Source: Lysobacteraceae bacterium NML95-0200 (lineage in GTDB: Bacteria > Pseudomonadota > Gammaproteobacteria > Xanthomonadales > Xanthomonadaceae). Taken from it: 64,000 bases of DNA. The notes under the pieces are model-generated. The model had not been told where the DNA came from. It did not search any database and saw only the letters and a list, made by a program, of their open reading frames with translations. The DNA lies in the NCBI GenBank assembly GCA_002798255.1, contig NWQQ01000006.1, forward strand, positions 19,282 to 83,281, read 5' to 3'. Position numbers and translations under genes: made by a program. Shown piece by piece: positions 45,076 through 55,545 of the stretch; the stretch's first letter is position 1; every line of letters begins with the position of its first letter.

Positions 45076-45819
45076 CTAAGCGGCAGCGACTTCATCCTGA
45101 AAACCGCCGGCGCGGTAAGTCAGCACCAGCGTGTCGCGGTAGCCCAGTACTCCGGGCGTTTCCGGCTGAATCGGCGTAGATTCATGAATCACTCTTGCAT
45201 CATCCATCAGCAGCAGGCTCCAGGGCGCCTCCAAAGTGAAGCGCCGTCCGGCCGGGCCATCGGCCTCGAATACCCGGGTTTCACCGCCCTTGATGCCCTG
45301 CCTTGCCAACAAGAAGACCGCGACAAAGTCCACGCCATCACGATGAGCGCCTTCAGGCGTGGGGCGACCTATGCCATCGCCGGTATCAATGCGGAACTGA
45401 TGCGCCTCCACCGACCAGCGCTGGCTGCCGGCAAGCGCATCGCAAACCTTGCCAATACCGACAATCAATTTTTCCCAGGCAGGCAGGTTGCGCGTGGCCT
45501 CGGTCACCGGCGCAAACCAGCGCTGCATGCCGCCATGCAGGGCGTTGTACTCCAGTGATTGCCAATGCGCGCGATGCGGCACATCTTGCAGCGCCCCCGC
45601 CTGATAGTGATAGCTGGCATGACGACGCGCGCGATAACGACCGCCATCGCGCAGGTATTCGTCCGGAGGCAAGTCATCCCAGGCAGCCTGCAAGACCTGT
45701 AGCTGCGCGGCCGTGACCCCCGTCAAACTTGCAACATCCTGCGGGGTCAGCAGCGCATAGCCCTGCGCGCGAATATCGGCCAGCAAGGATGCGGGCGTTG
45801 AAAACGGCGGCTGGAACAT
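45076..45819 (-). CDS. 2-oxoglutarate/Fe(II)-dependent dioxygenase family protein
   Basis: A 247-aa protein resembling the 2OG-Fe_Oxy_2 family (PF10014), which includes free-amino-acid hydroxylases such as isoleucine dioxygenase. The iron facial triad is plausible as His and Asp in GAHRDGVDFVAV plus His in DDARVIHESTPI, and the 2-oxoglutarate Arg in YRDTLVLTYRAGG. YHYQAGALQDVPHRAHWQ is also family-like. It lies between fah (45 bases downstream) and a tRNA gene. The substrate is unknown; an amino acid is a possibility from the family. Confidence 0.82.
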   Translation of the reverse strand: MFQPPFSTPASLLADIRAQGYALLTPQDVASLTGVTAAQLQVLQAAWDDLPPDEYLRDGGRYRARRHASYHYQAGALQDVPHRAHWQSLEYNALHGGMQRWFAPVTEATRNLPAWEKLIVGIGKVCDALAGSQRWSVEAHQFRIDTGDGIGRPTPEGAHRDGVDFVAVFLLARQGIKGGETRVFEADGPAGRRFTLEAPWSLLLMDDARVIHESTPIQPETPGVLGYRDTLVLTYRAGGFQDEVAAA

Positions 45820-45847
45820 CGCTATGGGAGACTCCTGCTAAGCAACG

Positions 45848-45876
45848 AAAAAAGCCCACCGAGAGGCGGGCTTTTT
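45848..45876 (-). terminator. Terminator downstream of tRNA-Gln
   Basis: On the minus strand the stem GCCCGCC / GGTGGGC has one G-U wobble and loop TCTC, followed by six T residues, 36 bases past the tRNA 3' end. The wobble works only on the minus strand. Confidence 0.8.
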
Positions 45877-45911
45877 GACCGGAGTTCTCGCCCAAGGCGA
45901 GTATTCGGATT

Positions 45912-45986
45912 TGGCAGCCCCGGATGGATTCGAACCACCGAATGCCTGAGTCAGAGTCAGGTGCCTTACCGCTTGGCGACGGGGCT
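45912..45986 (-). tRNA. tRNA-Gln, anticodon CTG
   Basis: A 75-base tRNA with encoded CCA. The acceptor AGCCCCG pairs perfectly with CGGGGCT, discriminator G. The D-arm GCCAAGCGGTAAGGC matches tRNA-Gln of other bacteria. The anticodon stem-loop is CCTGA-CTCTGAC-TCAGG, with CTG at 45952-45954. The T-arm has GGTTCGAATCC with one G-U pair. Confidence 0.95.
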
Positions 45987-45997
45987 AGAGGCTGTGC

Positions 45998-46003
45998 ATT
46001 GTA
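45998..46003 (-). promoter_or_regulatory. Possible -10 box of the tRNA-Gln promoter
   Basis: TACAAT on the minus strand, 12 bases before the mature tRNA 5' end. No good -35 is visible at 16-18 bases. The rest of the gap 45987-46136 shows nothing further. Confidence 0.35.
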
Positions 46004-46136
46004 CTGCTTTTGTCCAGCAAACGAAAGTGTTTGCGTGACATCAGTGCATACACCAGTGTCTGCCGGCAAGGCATGGCAGCACCGCGTGTACTTGGGTACA
46101 TGCAGGCTGCCACAACACTGCCAGCGGGCGCTGGAA

Positions 46137-46529
46137 TTAACGCTTGGAGAACTGGGTGGCGCGGCGTGCCTTGTGCAGGCCGACCTTCTTGCGTTCCACT
46201 TCGCGTGCATCGCGGGTCATGAAACCGGCCTTGCGCAGCTCGGCCTTCAGGGTTTCATCATATTCCACCAGCGCGCGGGCAATGCCCAGACGCACTGCAC
46301 CGGCCTGGCCCGTGGTGCCGCCGCCGCTGGCGGTTGCCACCACGTCGAACTTGTCCAGCGACTGGGTCAGCTCCAGCGGCTGGCGCACGATCATGCGCGC
46401 GGTTTCGCGGCCAAAGAACTCGTCCAGCGGACGGCCATTGATGGTGATATTGCCCGAACCCTTGCGCAGGAACACGCGGGCGGTGGAGGACTTGCGACGG
46501 CCAGTGCCGTAATTCTGTTGAAGTGCCAT
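46137..46529 (-). CDS. rpsI: 30S ribosomal protein S9
   Basis: A 130-aa ribosomal protein with the S9 features [20 protein letters not shown] N-terminus (here [20 protein letters not shown]), [18 protein letters not shown], and the basic tail ending QFSKR that reaches the P-site tRNA. It lies 12 bases downstream of rplM, the universal rplM-rpsI pair. Confidence 0.97.
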   Translation of the reverse strand: MALQQNYGTGRRKSSTARVFLRKGSGNITINGRPLDEFFGRETARMIVRQPLELTQSLDKFDVVATASGGGTTGQAGAVRLGIARALVEYDETLKAELRKAGFMTRDAREVERKKVGLHKARRATQFSKR

Positions 46530-46541
46530 TATCGTCAGACC

Positions 46542-46970
46542 TTAGATATCCAGAACCTGCGGCTGCTGGGCAGCGTGCGGATGCTCGGGGCCAGCATAGA
46601 CCTTGAGCTTCTTGTACATGGCGCGGCCGAGCGGGTTCTTCGGCAGCATGCCCTTGACGGCGATTTCAATCACGCGCTCGGGGTGGCGCTCCAGCGCCTC
46701 GGCCAGGGTTTCGGTCTTGAGGTTGCCGACATAGCCGGTGAAACGGTGATACTTCTTGTCCGAAAGCTTCTTGCCGGTGACGGCAATCTTTTCGGCATTG
46801 ATGACGACCATGTAATCGCCGGTATCAACATGCGGGGTGTAAACCGGCTTGTGCTTGCCGCGCAGGCGGTAGGCCAGTTCTGCGGCGAGACGACCGAGGG
46901 TCTTGCCTTCGGCATCGACCACGTACCAGTCGCGCTGGACGGTCTCGTTCTTGGCGGTAAAAGTTTTCAT
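46542..46970 (-). CDS. rplM: 50S ribosomal protein L13
   Basis: Starting at 46970 ([20 protein letters not shown]) the protein has 142 aa, the standard L13 length; the frame is open further upstream but without family similarity. [20 protein letters not shown] near the C-terminus is diagnostic. It is the first gene of the rplM-rpsI operon. Confidence 0.97.
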   Translation of the reverse strand: MKTFTAKNETVQRDWYVVDAEGKTLGRLAAELAYRLRGKHKPVYTPHVDTGDYMVVINAEKIAVTGKKLSDKKYHRFTGYVGNLKTETLAEALERHPERVIEIAVKGMLPKNPLGRAMYKKLKVYAGPEHPHAAQQPQVLDI

Positions 46971-47104
46971 TAGAAACTCAACTTGTGGAAATAGTCGGGC
47001 TGATTGCGCACCTTGGGGCGCGGAACTTTGCCATCGCGTTGTGGATTGGGTACAACAAAGAGGCGGGACTATACCCGCCCCCAGGCAGAAATGCAAGATG
47101 GCTG

Positions 47105-47935
47105 TCAGTCAGCCAGATTGCGGCCCTGATACAGCTCCTCGATTTCGCGGCGCAGGCGCGCTTCAATCTTCATGCGCTCCTTGAAGGACAGGTTGCGCGC
47201 CTTTTCTTCGAACAAGTAGTTGTCCAGGTCAAAATCCTTGAGGTGCATCTTGGTGTGGAACAGGTTTTCCTGATACACGTTCACATCCAGCATTTCGTAG
47301 CGGGATTTGATGCTCTTGTGCAGATAATCCTGGATGGAATTGATCTTGTGGTCGATGTAATGCTTCTTGCCCTTCACATCACGGGTAAAGCCGCGCACGC
47401 GGTAATCCATCACCACGATGTCCGATTCCAGCGACTCAATCAGGTAGTTGAGCGCCTTCAACGGTGAAATCACCCCGCAGGTGGAGACATCAATATCGGC
47501 GCGGAAGGTGGCAATACCGTTGTCCGGGTGGGTTTCTGGATAGGTGTGCACGGTGATGTGCGACTTGTCCAGATGCGCGACCACCGCATCGGAAATCACG
47601 CCCTTGGCATCGGCCTTGTCGATGACCGGCTCTTCGGAAATCAAGATGGTGACCGAAGCGCCCTGCGGCTCGTAGTCCTGGCGGGCAATATTGAGGATAT
47701 TGGCGCCGATGATTTCAGCCACATCGGTCAGAATCTGGGTCAGGCGGTCAGCATCGTACTGCTCGTCGATGTATTCGATATAGCGACGACGCTCTTCTTC
47801 CGATGCGGCATAGCAGACATCGTAAATATTGAACGACAGCGATTTGGTGAGGTTGTTGAAACCTTGCAGCTTGAGGCGCGGCAGCGGCTTGACCACAGGC
47901 GGGACTCCATGAACATAAGAATTGCAGACCGCCAT
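47105..47935 (-). CDS. speD: S-adenosylmethionine decarboxylase proenzyme (class 1B, SpeD)
   Basis: Provides decarboxylated SAM for spermidine synthesis. The proenzyme self-cleaves at the Ser in [16 protein letters not shown] to generate the pyruvoyl group. The 276-aa protein is E. coli SpeD-like ([56 protein letters not shown]), with about 15 extra N-terminal residues. The ATG at 47935 has only a weak ribosome site. It is divergent from clp, the arrangement seen in Xanthomonas. Confidence 0.95.
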   Translation of the reverse strand: MAVCNSYVHGVPPVVKPLPRLKLQGFNNLTKSLSFNIYDVCYAASEEERRRYIEYIDEQYDADRLTQILTDVAEIIGANILNIARQDYEPQGASVTILISEEPVIDKADAKGVISDAVVAHLDKSHITVHTYPETHPDNGIATFRADIDVSTCGVISPLKALNYLIESLESDIVVMDYRVRGFTRDVKGKKHYIDHKINSIQDYLHKSIKSRYEMLDVNVYQENLFHTKMHLKDFDLDNYLFEEKARNLSFKERMKIEARLRREIEELYQGRNLAD

Positions 47936-48034
47936 TATGGGGCATCTTCTTGTTTCATGGGGCAATTGCGGCGCATCCGCCGCCCCTCGGATTTGCCCAA
48001 GCTCTCGCTCTCCACTAATCTTGCCGTTTGGCTC

Positions 48035-48736
48035 ATGGGCATGGTTATGACAATTTCCGCTTCTCTACAGACTGCGCTACGCCGTATAGACAGCCCACTG
48101 GCGCCTGATGGCGCAACCATCGAGCGTTTCCTGTCCCACGCCCAGCAGCGGCGCTACCCTTCGCGCACCTATATTTTCCGCCCGGGCGACCCTGCCAACA
48201 CCATGTACTACCTGATCGAAGGCTCGGTCAGCGTATTGGTGGAAGAGGACGATGGCCGCGAGCTGATTCTGGGCTATTTCGGCCCGGGCGAGTTCATTGG
48301 CGAAATGGGGCTGTTTATCGAATCACAGCAGCGCGAAGTGATATTGCGCACGCGCACGCCCTGCGAAATGGCCGAAATCGGCTATCGCGAATTCATGCAG
48401 CTTTTGACTGGCTCTCTGGCTGCCGATGCCCCCAGGCTTTTGTATGGCATCGGCAACCAGCTAAGCCGTCGCCTGCGCGATACCAGCCGCAAAGCCGGTC
48501 GCCTGGCGTTCCTGGATGTCAGCGACCGCATCAGCCGCACCCTGAATGACCTGGCCGAGGAGCCCGATGCCATGAGCCACCCCGAGGGCGTGCAAATCCG
48601 CGTGTCGCGTCAGGAGCTGGCACGCCTTGTCGGCTGCTCGCGGGAGATGGCCGGGCGGGTGCTGAAAAAATTGCAGGCCGACGGCAAACTGCGCGCACGC
48701 GGCAAAACCATTGTCATCTACCGGCAACAAGATTGA
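48035..48736 (+). CDS. clp: Crp/Fnr-family global regulator Clp
   Basis: Resembles Xanthomonas Clp, a CRP homologue that binds cyclic di-GMP rather than cAMP and controls exoenzymes, exopolysaccharide and motility. The cyclic nucleotide domain carries [28 protein letters not shown] (split here: [16 protein letters not shown] then REVILRTRT), and the C-terminal HTH has [20 protein letters not shown] and [11 protein letters not shown]. ATGs at 48035, 48041 and 48047 are all possible; lengths of 229-233 aa fit Clp (230). The gap to speD is about 100 bp. Confidence 0.93.
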   Translation: MGMVMTISASLQTALRRIDSPLAPDGATIERFLSHAQQRRYPSRTYIFRPGDPANTMYYLIEGSVSVLVEEDDGRELILGYFGPGEFIGEMGLFIESQQREVILRTRTPCEMAEIGYREFMQLLTGSLAADAPRLLYGIGNQLSRRLRDTSRKAGRLAFLDVSDRISRTLNDLAEEPDAMSHPEGVQIRVSRQELARLVGCSREMAGRVLKKLQADGKLRARGKTIVIYRQQD

Positions 48737-48747
48737 GGACAGACCCC

Positions 48748-49197
48748 ATGCAGGGTGAACTTGAAAATGTCGATTTGCGCTGCGCCACCTTGATGGACGC
48801 GGACGATGTTGCCCTGCTGCTTTCCGAGCTGGGCTATCCCTGCGACCGCGAGGATGCCAGCGAGCGCATCCACAACATCATCGCCAATGACCGTCAGGCA
48901 CTGGTGCTGGCGCGCCATCAGGGCGTGGTCTGCGGGCTGATTGCACTGGATTTCATGTACTACCTGCCGCTTGGCACCACGACCTGCCGGATTACCGCGA
49001 TGGTGGTCACTCCCGAAGCGCAGGGCAAGGGACTGGGGCGGCAGCTGCTGCGCGAAGCCGAGCGCCGCGCCCGGGTGGGCGGCGCGGCCCGCCTTGAAAT
49101 CACCAGTGGCTCGCAGCGCGTGGATGCACAGGCGTTCTATCGCGCCTGTGGCTATAGCGACGGCACCTTGCGCTTTGTCAAATATCTGGGTGCCTGA
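48748..49197 (+). CDS. GNAT family N-acetyltransferase
   Basis: A 149-aa acetyltransferase starting MQGELENVDLRCATLMDADD, with GAGGA eight bases upstream. The acetyl-CoA loop is VVTPEAQGKGLGRQLL and the C-terminal motif AFYRACGYSDGTLRFVK fits the fold. It lies 11 bases after clp, so it is probably co-transcribed. The substrate is unknown. Confidence 0.9.
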   Translation: MQGELENVDLRCATLMDADDVALLLSELGYPCDREDASERIHNIIANDRQALVLARHQGVVCGLIALDFMYYLPLGTTTCRITAMVVTPEAQGKGLGRQLLREAERRARVGGAARLEITSGSQRVDAQAFYRACGYSDGTLRFVKYLGA

Positions 49198-49215
49198 GCG
49201 CCCGCGCAAAGGCGT

Positions 49216-49932
49216 TCAGCCCACCGGCTCGCCCGCCCGCCCCGGACACCCCCAATTGAGCATCGGCGTGCCAGCGGGCAGTTTCCGCCGGAACAAGGCC
49301 AGCGCGGCGGGCTTGGGATTGACCACCACCGGCTTTTGCGCGGCCATCAGCAATGGCAGGTCGGCGCTGCTATCGCTATAGGCATGGGCGATGGCCTGGG
49401 TAAAACCGGCCTGGCGTATCATCCTGACCTTCATCTCATGATGGCAGTGCCGCAGTGCCCCCACCGCCCCGAATTTGGGGCCGACCTCGGTACCAATCAC
49501 CGGCACATCCTGATGGGCAACAAAGGCCAGAATGGCGCGTGCCAGCGCCGGTGGCGCGCCGGTGGCGACAATCACGGCGTGCCCCGCCTGACGATGCTGA
49601 TGGAATACCTCCAGCGCGACGGACAGCAGTCTCTTGCGGATTTCATCCTGGTTGCGGCGCACATAGGCTTCAATCAGGTCATTCAGGTCACGGCGACGAT
49701 GCTGACCCACTGTCCCTACCCAGACAAAGGCGGAAATGCCGCGCCGGCGGGTGGGCAAAAAGGCAATCATCGGCGCGGCTAGCGGCGCAATCAGGGCTGC
49801 CAGCAGCCACCGCCAGGGGCTGCGCACAATTCGCCATTTCAGAAAATCGGTAAAGGAGTCGCCATCGTACAAAGTGTGGTCGAAGTCAAAGACCACCAGC
49901 TCGCCACTGGCCTTGGCTGTACTGTTCATCAT
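49216..49932 (-). CDS. HAD-IB family hydrolase (SerB-like phosphatase)
   Basis: A 238-aa haloacid dehalogenase protein. Motif I is [14 protein letters not shown] (residues 14-27), motif II lies at VIVATGAPP, and motif IV is [13 protein letters not shown] hydrophobic segment at about 40-58 may be a membrane-associated cap. The start overlaps the trpC stop by four bases, so it is translated at the end of the trp series. The substrate is unknown. Confidence 0.9.
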   Translation of the reverse strand: MMNSTAKASGELVVFDFDHTLYDGDSFTDFLKWRIVRSPWRWLLAALIAPLAAPMIAFLPTRRRGISAFVWVGTVGQHRRRDLNDLIEAYVRRNQDEIRKRLLSVALEVFHQHRQAGHAVIVATGAPPALARAILAFVAHQDVPVIGTEVGPKFGAVGALRHCHHEMKVRMIRQAGFTQAIAHAYSDSSADLPLLMAAQKPVVVNPKPAALALFRRKLPAGTPMLNWGCPGRAGEPVG

Positions 49933-50738
49933 GGCGCGGAGAATATCGCAGCCAGTGCCTGACCCGGGTCGTCGGCGCGCATGAAAGCCTCGCCCACCAA
50001 AAATGCCTGAACATTGGCACTGCGCAGGCGCTGCACGTCTTCGCGGCTGTGGATGCCGCTTTCGGTCACCAGCAGGCGCTGTGGCGGTATGCGATGCAGC
50101 AGACCCAGGGTGGTGTCGAGGCTGACATGGAAGCTGCGCAGGTCGCGGTTATTGATGCCAATCAGCGGCACGCGCCCGTCCTGCCCCGGCACCGCCAGCG
50201 CGCGCAGCAGCTCGGCCTCATCATGGGCTTCAATCAACACATCCATGCCCAGCCTGAGCGCCTGCTGCGCCAATGCTTGCATGTCCTCATCGCTGAGCGC
50301 GGCAACAATCAGCAGGATGCAATCCGCACCCAGTACGCGCGCCTCGGCCACCTGCCAGGGGTCGATGACAAAATCCTTGCGCAATACCGGAAGCGCGCAG
50401 GCAGCACGCGCCTGCTGCAAATAGGCATCACTGCCTTGAAAAAAATCCACATCGGTCAGCACCGACAGGCAGGCAGCGCCCCCGGCCTGATAGCTGCGCG
50501 CGATTTGGGCGGGGTTGAAGTCGGCACGAATCACGCCTTTGGAAGGACTGGCCTTTTTGACTTCGGCAATCACCGCAGGCTGCCCGGCGGCGATTTTGGT
50601 CTTCAGCGCCGCGGCAAAGCCGCGTGGCGCCGGGGCTGCAGCAAGCTGCGCCTGCAATGCCGGAAGCGGCTGTTTTGCGCTGCGCTCGCGTACTTCTTCG
50701 CGCTTGCGCATCAGTATCCGCTGCAATACATCACTCAC
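49929..50738 (-). CDS. trpC: Indole-3-glycerol phosphate synthase
   Basis: Ring-closure step of tryptophan synthesis. A GTG at 50738 with AGGAG eight bases upstream gives 269 aa starting (M)[22 protein letters not shown]-barrel signatures are [44 protein letters not shown] and [12 protein letters not shown]. It overlaps the trpD end by eight bases. It is the monofunctional type, without the TrpF fusion of enterics. Confidence 0.95.
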   Translation of the reverse strand: MSDVLQRILMRKREEVRERSAKQPLPALQAQLAAAPAPRGFAAALKTKIAAGQPAVIAEVKKASPSKGVIRADFNPAQIARSYQAGGAACLSVLTDVDFFQGSDAYLQQARAACALPVLRKDFVIDPWQVAEARVLGADCILLIVAALSDEDMQALAQQALRLGMDVLIEAHDEAELLRALAVPGQDGRVPLIGINNRDLRSFHVSLDTTLGLLHRIPPQRLLVTESGIHSREDVQRLRSANVQAFLVGEAFMRADDPGQALAAIFSAP

Positions 50739-51765
50739 CGGCAAGCTCCTGTGTGACCTGCACAAATTGCTGCAATTTTTGCATCGCCGCGCCCGAGGCA
50801 ATCACCGCACGGGCACGGGCAATGCCATCGGCCATACTCTCGGCAACCCCGGCCACGTACAGCGCGGCTCCGGCGTTCATCACCACAATCTCCAGCGGCA
50901 GGCCGGGGGTATTGGCCAGCGCGCCGAGCAGCATGTCCCTGGATTCGGCGACATCGGCCACGCGCAGGTTACGGGTATGCGCCATGTGGATGCCGAAGTC
51001 TTCAGGATGGACTTCGTACTCGCGCACTACGCCATCGCGCAGCTCACCCACCAGGGTGGACGCGCCCAGCGAGATTTCATCCATGCCATCGCGCCCCCAG
51101 ACCACCAGCGCACGCTTGGCGCCCAATGCCTGCAATACCCGCACCTGGATGCCGACCAAATCCGGGTGGAATACGCCCATCAGGATGTTTTCCGCAGCCG
51201 CCGGGTTGGTCAGCGGCCCGAGAATATTGAACAGCGTGCGCACCCCCATTTCCCGCCGTACCGGCGCGATCTGCTGCATCGCCGGGTGATGCAGCGGCGC
51301 ATACATGAAGCCGATGCCGCTGCGCTCGATGGACTGCGCCACCTGCTCGGGCGCAAGCTCGATGCACGCCCCCAGCGCCTCCAGCACATCGGCACTGCCG
51401 GAGCTGGACGAAACACTGCGCCCGCCATGTTTGGCAACCCGGCCACCGGCAGCGGCAACCACGAACATCGAGGCGGTGGAGATATTGAAGGTCTGCGCGC
51501 CATCGCCGCCAGTGCCGACGATATCCACCAGATGACGACGATCTTGCACCTCCACCTTGCGCGAAAACTCGCGCATCACCGTGGCCGCCCCGGCAATTTC
51601 GTCCACGGTTTCTTTCTTGACCCGGAGGCCGGTGAGGATGGCGGCGCTCATCAGCGGCGAGACTTCGCCACGCATGATTTGCCGCATCAAGTCGACCATT
51701 TCGTCGAAAAAGATTTCACGGTGCTCAATGGCGCGTTGCAGCGCCTGGTGTGGCGTAATCGGCAT
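50731..51765 (-). CDS. trpD: Anthranilate phosphoribosyltransferase
   Basis: Transfers phosphoribosyl to anthranilate. The ATG at 51765, with GGAG upstream, gives 344 aa. The PRPP motif is [18 protein letters not shown] (about residues 79-96), followed by [20 protein letters not shown]. It begins two bases after the trpG stop. Confidence 0.96.
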   Translation of the reverse strand: MPITPHQALQRAIEHREIFFDEMVDLMRQIMRGEVSPLMSAAILTGLRVKKETVDEIAGAATVMREFSRKVEVQDRRHLVDIVGTGGDGAQTFNISTASMFVVAAAGGRVAKHGGRSVSSSSGSADVLEALGACIELAPEQVAQSIERSGIGFMYAPLHHPAMQQIAPVRREMGVRTLFNILGPLTNPAAAENILMGVFHPDLVGIQVRVLQALGAKRALVVWGRDGMDEISLGASTLVGELRDGVVREYEVHPEDFGIHMAHTRNLRVADVAESRDMLLGALANTPGLPLEIVVMNAGAALYVAGVAESMADGIARARAVIASGAAMQKLQQFVQVTQELAGE

Positions 51766-51767
51766 GT

Positions 51768-52346
51768 TCAACGCTCCAGAAAATTGCGCAGCAGCGCGTG
51801 GCCGTGCTGGGTGAGGATGGATTCGGGATGGAATTGCACGCCTTCCACCGGATATTCACGGTGGCGCAGCCCCATGATTTCCTCCATCGAGCCATCGGTG
51901 TTTTCCGTCCAGGCGGTGATTTCAAGGCAGTCCGGCAAGCGCGTCTTGTCCACCACCAGCGAGTGATAGCGGGTGGCCTCGTAGCCATCGGGCAGGCCGG
52001 CAAAAACACCCAGACCATGATGATGGATGGCCGAAGTCTTGCCGTGCATGATGCGCCCGGCGCGAATCACATGACCGCCATACACCTGGCCGATAGCCTG
52101 ATGGCCAAGACAGACCCCCAATATCGGGATGCGCGCGCCCAGTTGCGCAATCACCGCCATCGACACACCCGCTTCATTCGGCGCACCGGGGCCTGGCGAG
52201 ATGACGATTTTTTCAGGCGCAAGGCGCTCGATTTCAGCCACACTCATCGCGTCATTGCGCTCTACCCTCACCTCGGCGCCCAGGGTTTGCAGGTACTGCA
52301 CCAGGTTGAAGGTAAAGCTGTCGTAGTTGTCGATCATCAAAATCAC
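51768..52346 (-). CDS. trpG: Anthranilate synthase glutamine amidotransferase component
   Basis: Supplies ammonia to TrpE. A 192-aa class I amidotransferase with the nucleophile in [12 protein letters not shown], the oxyanion segment [12 protein letters not shown], and the catalytic His in [11 protein letters not shown]. The GTG start at 52346 follows AGGGGG; ATG at 52337 is an alternative. It starts one base past the trpE stop. In some relatives TrpG also serves folate synthesis (PabA); no pab genes are seen here. Confidence 0.95.
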   Translation of the reverse strand: MILMIDNYDSFTFNLVQYLQTLGAEVRVERNDAMSVAEIERLAPEKIVISPGPGAPNEAGVSMAVIAQLGARIPILGVCLGHQAIGQVYGGHVIRAGRIMHGKTSAIHHHGLGVFAGLPDGYEATRYHSLVVDKTRLPDCLEITAWTENTDGSMEEIMGLRHREYPVEGVQFHPESILTQHGHALLRNFLER

Positions 52347-52347
52347 G

Positions 52348-53820
52348 TCACAGCCCCCTGGCAGCGGCGGCCACGGCGCGGAACAAGGCGCGACCTTTGT
52401 TCATGGTTTCATCCCATTCTTTTTCCGGGTCGGAGTCGTAAACAATGCCGGCGCCGGCCTGCACATGCAGGTGGCCATCCTGAATGACGGCGGTGCGGAT
52501 GGCGATGGCGGTATCGGCATCGCCATTCCAGCCCCAATATCCGATCGCGCCGGAATAGACATTGCGCTTGACCGGCTCCAGTGCCTGGATGATTTCCAGC
52601 GCGCGAATCTTCGGCGCGCCGCTGACGGTACCGGCCGGAAACGCCGCACGCAGCACATCCATATAGCTCAGGCCATCGCGCAGCTGGCCGGTAACCTCGC
52701 TGACGATATGCATCACATGGCTATAGCGCTCAATGCTGAAAGATTCCCCCACTTGCACCGTGCCGGGCTGACTGACCCGTCCCACATCATTGCGCCCCAG
52801 GTCAATCAGCATCAAATGCTCGGCTCGCTCTTTGGGGTCGGCAAGAAGCTCGGCCTCAAGCGCGGCATCTTGCTCGGCCGTGGCGCCGCGCGGGCGGGTG
52901 CCGGCAATCGGCCGCACGGTGACGCGGCCGCCCTGTTGGCGCACCAGAATCTCCGGCGATGAGCCCACCACTTGGGTGTGGCCGGTATCCAGAAAATACA
53001 TATACGGCGAAGGATTCATTGCCCGCAGCGCGCGGTACACATCCACCGGGCGGGCATGGAATGGCACTGACAGGCGCTGGCTCAATACCACCTGAAACAC
53101 ATCCCCGGCATGGATATGGCGCTGCGCCTGCTGCACCGCGGCCATGAAGCCTTCGCGGCTGAAACCACTGACAAAGTCGGCCTCATCCAGCACCTTGCCA
53201 TGCAGGGTTTCCGGGTAGCCGCTGCCTGCCTGACGCAGCCGGTGCGCCAGTGCATCCAGCCGCCGCTCGGCGCGCACCCTGGCATGTGGCTCGGCCGGGT
53301 CGGCATGCACGATGAGATACAACCGCCCCTTGAGATTGTCGAATACTGCCAGCTCATCGCTGTGCATCAGCAGGATGTCGGGGGTGCCCAACTCATCACG
53401 TTTGTGATGATGCGCAAAGCGCGGCTCGATATAGCCGATGCTCTCAAAGCCGAACCAGCCCACCAATCCGCCGGAGAAGCCCGGCAATCCCGGCACGCCG
53501 GGTACGCGCTGCGCTGCATGGATGCGCTCGATTTCTGCCAGCGGGTCATCCACCTGGCGGCGCTCGACTTCCACGCCCTGCTCACTGATGCACAGCGTAT
53601 TGCCATAAAAGGCATACACCCGCCTTGCCGGCAGGCCAATCATCGACCAGCGCGCAAAGCGCTCGCCGCCTTCGACCGATTCAAACAGATAGCTGTACGG
53701 GCCATCGGCCAGCTTCAGATACACCGATAAGGGCGTATCCAAATCGGACAGCACCTCACGCACGACAGGAATCAGGGTATGGCCTTGGGCGGCCAGAGAC
53801 TCGAAACTGGAAGCAGACAT
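52348..53820 (-). CDS. trpE: Anthranilate synthase component I
   Basis: Converts chorismate to anthranilate with TrpG. The 490-aa protein carries the chorismate-binding C-terminal domain ([66 protein letters not shown]). The N-terminal regulatory region around [14 protein letters not shown] corresponds to the tryptophan feedback site. The ATG at 53820 is preferred. A 15-codon ORF ending Trp-Arg-Trp lies 50 bases upstream. Confidence 0.96.
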   Translation of the reverse strand: MSASSFESLAAQGHTLIPVVREVLSDLDTPLSVYLKLADGPYSYLFESVEGGERFARWSMIGLPARRVYAFYGNTLCISEQGVEVERRQVDDPLAEIERIHAAQRVPGVPGLPGFSGGLVGWFGFESIGYIEPRFAHHHKRDELGTPDILLMHSDELAVFDNLKGRLYLIVHADPAEPHARVRAERRLDALAHRLRQAGSGYPETLHGKVLDEADFVSGFSREGFMAAVQQAQRHIHAGDVFQVVLSQRLSVPFHARPVDVYRALRAMNPSPYMYFLDTGHTQVVGSSPEILVRQQGGRVTVRPIAGTRPRGATAEQDAALEAELLADPKERAEHLMLIDLGRNDVGRVSQPGTVQVGESFSIERYSHVMHIVSEVTGQLRDGLSYMDVLRAAFPAGTVSGAPKIRALEIIQALEPVKRNVYSGAIGYWGWNGDADTAIAIRTAVIQDGHLHVQAGAGIVYDSDPEKEWDETMNKGRALFRAVAAAARGL

Positions 53821-53870
53821 GCACAAAACTCAGGCAAACAACGGGCAGGCAAAACAAGCGCGGGACTGCG

Positions 53871-53918
53871 TCACCATCGCCAAGTGTTGTTCGAGATTGG
53901 CAAGCTCACCTGTTTCAT
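53871..53918 (-). CDS. trpL: Candidate trp leader peptide
   Basis: The ORF MKQVSLPISNNTWRW ends 50 bases before trpE. Two of the last three codons are TGG, the rarest amino acid, as in attenuator leader peptides. Its ATG overlaps the stop of the upstream kinase gene (ATGA). TTGCCAA (codons 6-8) can pair with TTGGCGA across the first Trp codon, so ribosome position could change the fold. I do not find a strong intrinsic terminator before trpE, so classical attenuation is not shown. Confidence 0.45.
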   Translation of the reverse strand: MKQVSLPISNNTWRW

Positions 53919-54871
53919 GACGCTACTGTGCCGGAAACCGCTTGCAACAGCAATGCACTGGCAGGCGGCAGGCAAAGAGAGAGAGCGGCGGGCATGCAGT
54001 CGATGCGGAAGGCATCGGCCTCGAACGGCTCGCCATCGAGATTCAGGCAAAACACTTCATCGGCACTGACTTCCAGCCATTGTCCACGGCCTTGTAGCGC
54101 TGCCTGCGCCAGCGCGGCTTCGCGCCCCTCCGACAATGCCGTGCCCAGCATCGACAGCATCTGCCCGCCATCGGGCATTTCCGGCACCAGGGTGAAATCC
54201 AGCAGGCCGTCATTGAGGCTGGCATCGGGGCATAGCACCCGTCCACCGCCTGCCTGCCGGCCATTGCCCACCGCCAAGGCCACAAACTCCCCTTGCCATT
54301 CAAAGTTTTCGGCACGCAACTGCGCCTGCATGGCGCCCATCTGCCCCAGCCGGGTCAGGCCGGTCAGGAAGTAGGCCAGACCGCCCAGATGCTTCTTCAG
54401 ATCCGGATCGGTCTCCAAGGTCACTTGGGTGCCAAAGCCCCCGGTGACCAGATTCAGGCTCCAACGTGTCTCATCGCCCGCACGCACACGCAACAAATCC
54501 ACTGCTATCGGCATGGCCGTCTGCGCCAACTGCAAGGCCTCCAGTGCGGTCTGCGGTATTTCTGCGGCCACCGCAAAATCATTGGCCGTGCCCAGCGGCA
54601 GGATGCCCAGTGCCGGACGCTGTGCCTGGGGCAATGCCATCAGCGCATTCACCGCCTCGTTGAGGCTGCCATCGCCGCCCCCGGCAATCACCCGCCGAGC
54701 GCCCAGCGCCACCGCCTCGTCCACAAAGCGCGCGACATCGCCGCCTTCCCAGGTCACCCGCACCGCCAGCGGCGCACCTGATTGGCGCAGCGCCTCAACC
54801 GCCGCCCGCACTTCCTCGCGCTGCGCGGCCTTGCCATTGAGAATCAGCAGGCTTGGAGTCAGCGCCACCAT
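53915..54871 (-). CDS. YegS/DagK-like lipid kinase
   Basis: A diacylglycerol kinase-family protein of 318 aa that phosphorylates lipids. The catalytic GGGDGSLNEAVNAL loop (about residues 64-77) and LGILPLGTANDFA are intact, and the C-terminal domain ends with DGEPFEADAFRIDCMP. The ATG overlaps the rpe stop (TGATG). Its place between rpe and trpE is not obviously functional. YegS itself phosphorylates phosphatidylglycerol; the substrate here is unknown. Confidence 0.9.
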   Translation of the reverse strand: MVALTPSLLILNGKAAQREEVRAAVEALRQSGAPLAVRVTWEGGDVARFVDEAVALGARRVIAGGGDGSLNEAVNALMALPQAQRPALGILPLGTANDFAVAAEIPQTALEALQLAQTAMPIAVDLLRVRAGDETRWSLNLVTGGFGTQVTLETDPDLKKHLGGLAYFLTGLTRLGQMGAMQAQLRAENFEWQGEFVALAVGNGRQAGGGRVLCPDASLNDGLLDFTLVPEMPDGGQMLSMLGTALSEGREAALAQAALQGRGQWLEVSADEVFCLNLDGEPFEADAFRIDCMPAALSLCLPPASALLLQAVSGTVAS

Positions 54872-55545
54872 CACACCGCTGCCACCTGCGCGCGCATCTG
54901 GCTGATGATGGCCCGGTAGTCAGGCTGACCAAAGATGGCCGAGCCCGCCACAAAGGTATCGGCACCGGCGGCGGCGATTTGCGCGATGTTGTCCACCTTC
55001 ACCCCGCCATCGATTTCCAGACGGATGGCGCGTCCCGAGGCATCGATGCGCTCGCGCACCCGGCGCAGCTTGTCCAGCGTGGACGGAATGAACGCCTGTC
55101 CGCCAAAGCCCGGATTGACCGACATCAGCAGCACATAGTCCAGCTCGTCCAGCACATAATCCAACACCTCGACCGGGGTGGCCGGGTTGAGTACCAATCC
55201 GGCCTGGCAGCCCAGCGACTTGATCAGCTGGATGCTGCGATGCACATGGCGGCTGGCTTCGGGATGGAAGCTGATATGCGTGGCGCCGGCCTTGGCAAAC
55301 ATCGGGATGATGGCATCCACCGGCTCCACCATCAGGTGCACGTCAATGGGGGCGGTAATACCGTGTTTGCGCAGCGCCTCGCACACCAGCGGGCCGATGG
55401 TGAGATTGGGCACATAGTGGTTGTCCATCACATCAAAATGCACCCAGTCGGCGCCCGCTTCGAGCACGTTACGGACTTCTTCGCCCAGACGGGCGAAATC
55501 GGCTGAAAGGATGGACGGGGCAATGACAGTGCTTTGGCGGCTCAT
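54871..55545 (-). CDS. rpe: Ribulose-phosphate 3-epimerase
   Basis: Pentose-phosphate enzyme interconverting ribulose-5-P and xylulose-5-P. The start [20 protein letters not shown] gives 224 aa and overlaps the J-domain gene stop by four bases. Metal and catalytic residues lie in [31 protein letters not shown] and LEIDGGVK. An rpe gene shortly before trpE is also known from Pseudomonas. Confidence 0.96.
   Translation of the reverse strand: MSRQSTVIAPSILSADFARLGEEVRNVLEAGADWVHFDVMDNHYVPNLTIGPLVCEALRKHGITAPIDVHLMVEPVDAIIPMFAKAGATHISFHPEASRHVHRSIQLIKSLGCQAGLVLNPATPVEVLDYVLDELDYVLLMSVNPGFGGQAFIPSTLDKLRRVRERIDASGRAIRLEIDGGVKVDNIAQIAAAGADTFVAGSAIFGQPDYRAIISQMRAQVAAV

Noticed and set aside
46985..47467. 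A plus-strand ORF opposite speD.
   Set aside because: Antisense shadow of a conserved gene, lacking any motif.
53821..53870. A classical intrinsic terminator forming a trp attenuator before trpE.
   Set aside because: Only weak, bulged pairings are visible and none has a proper U-tract, so I report the leader peptide without claiming attenuation.
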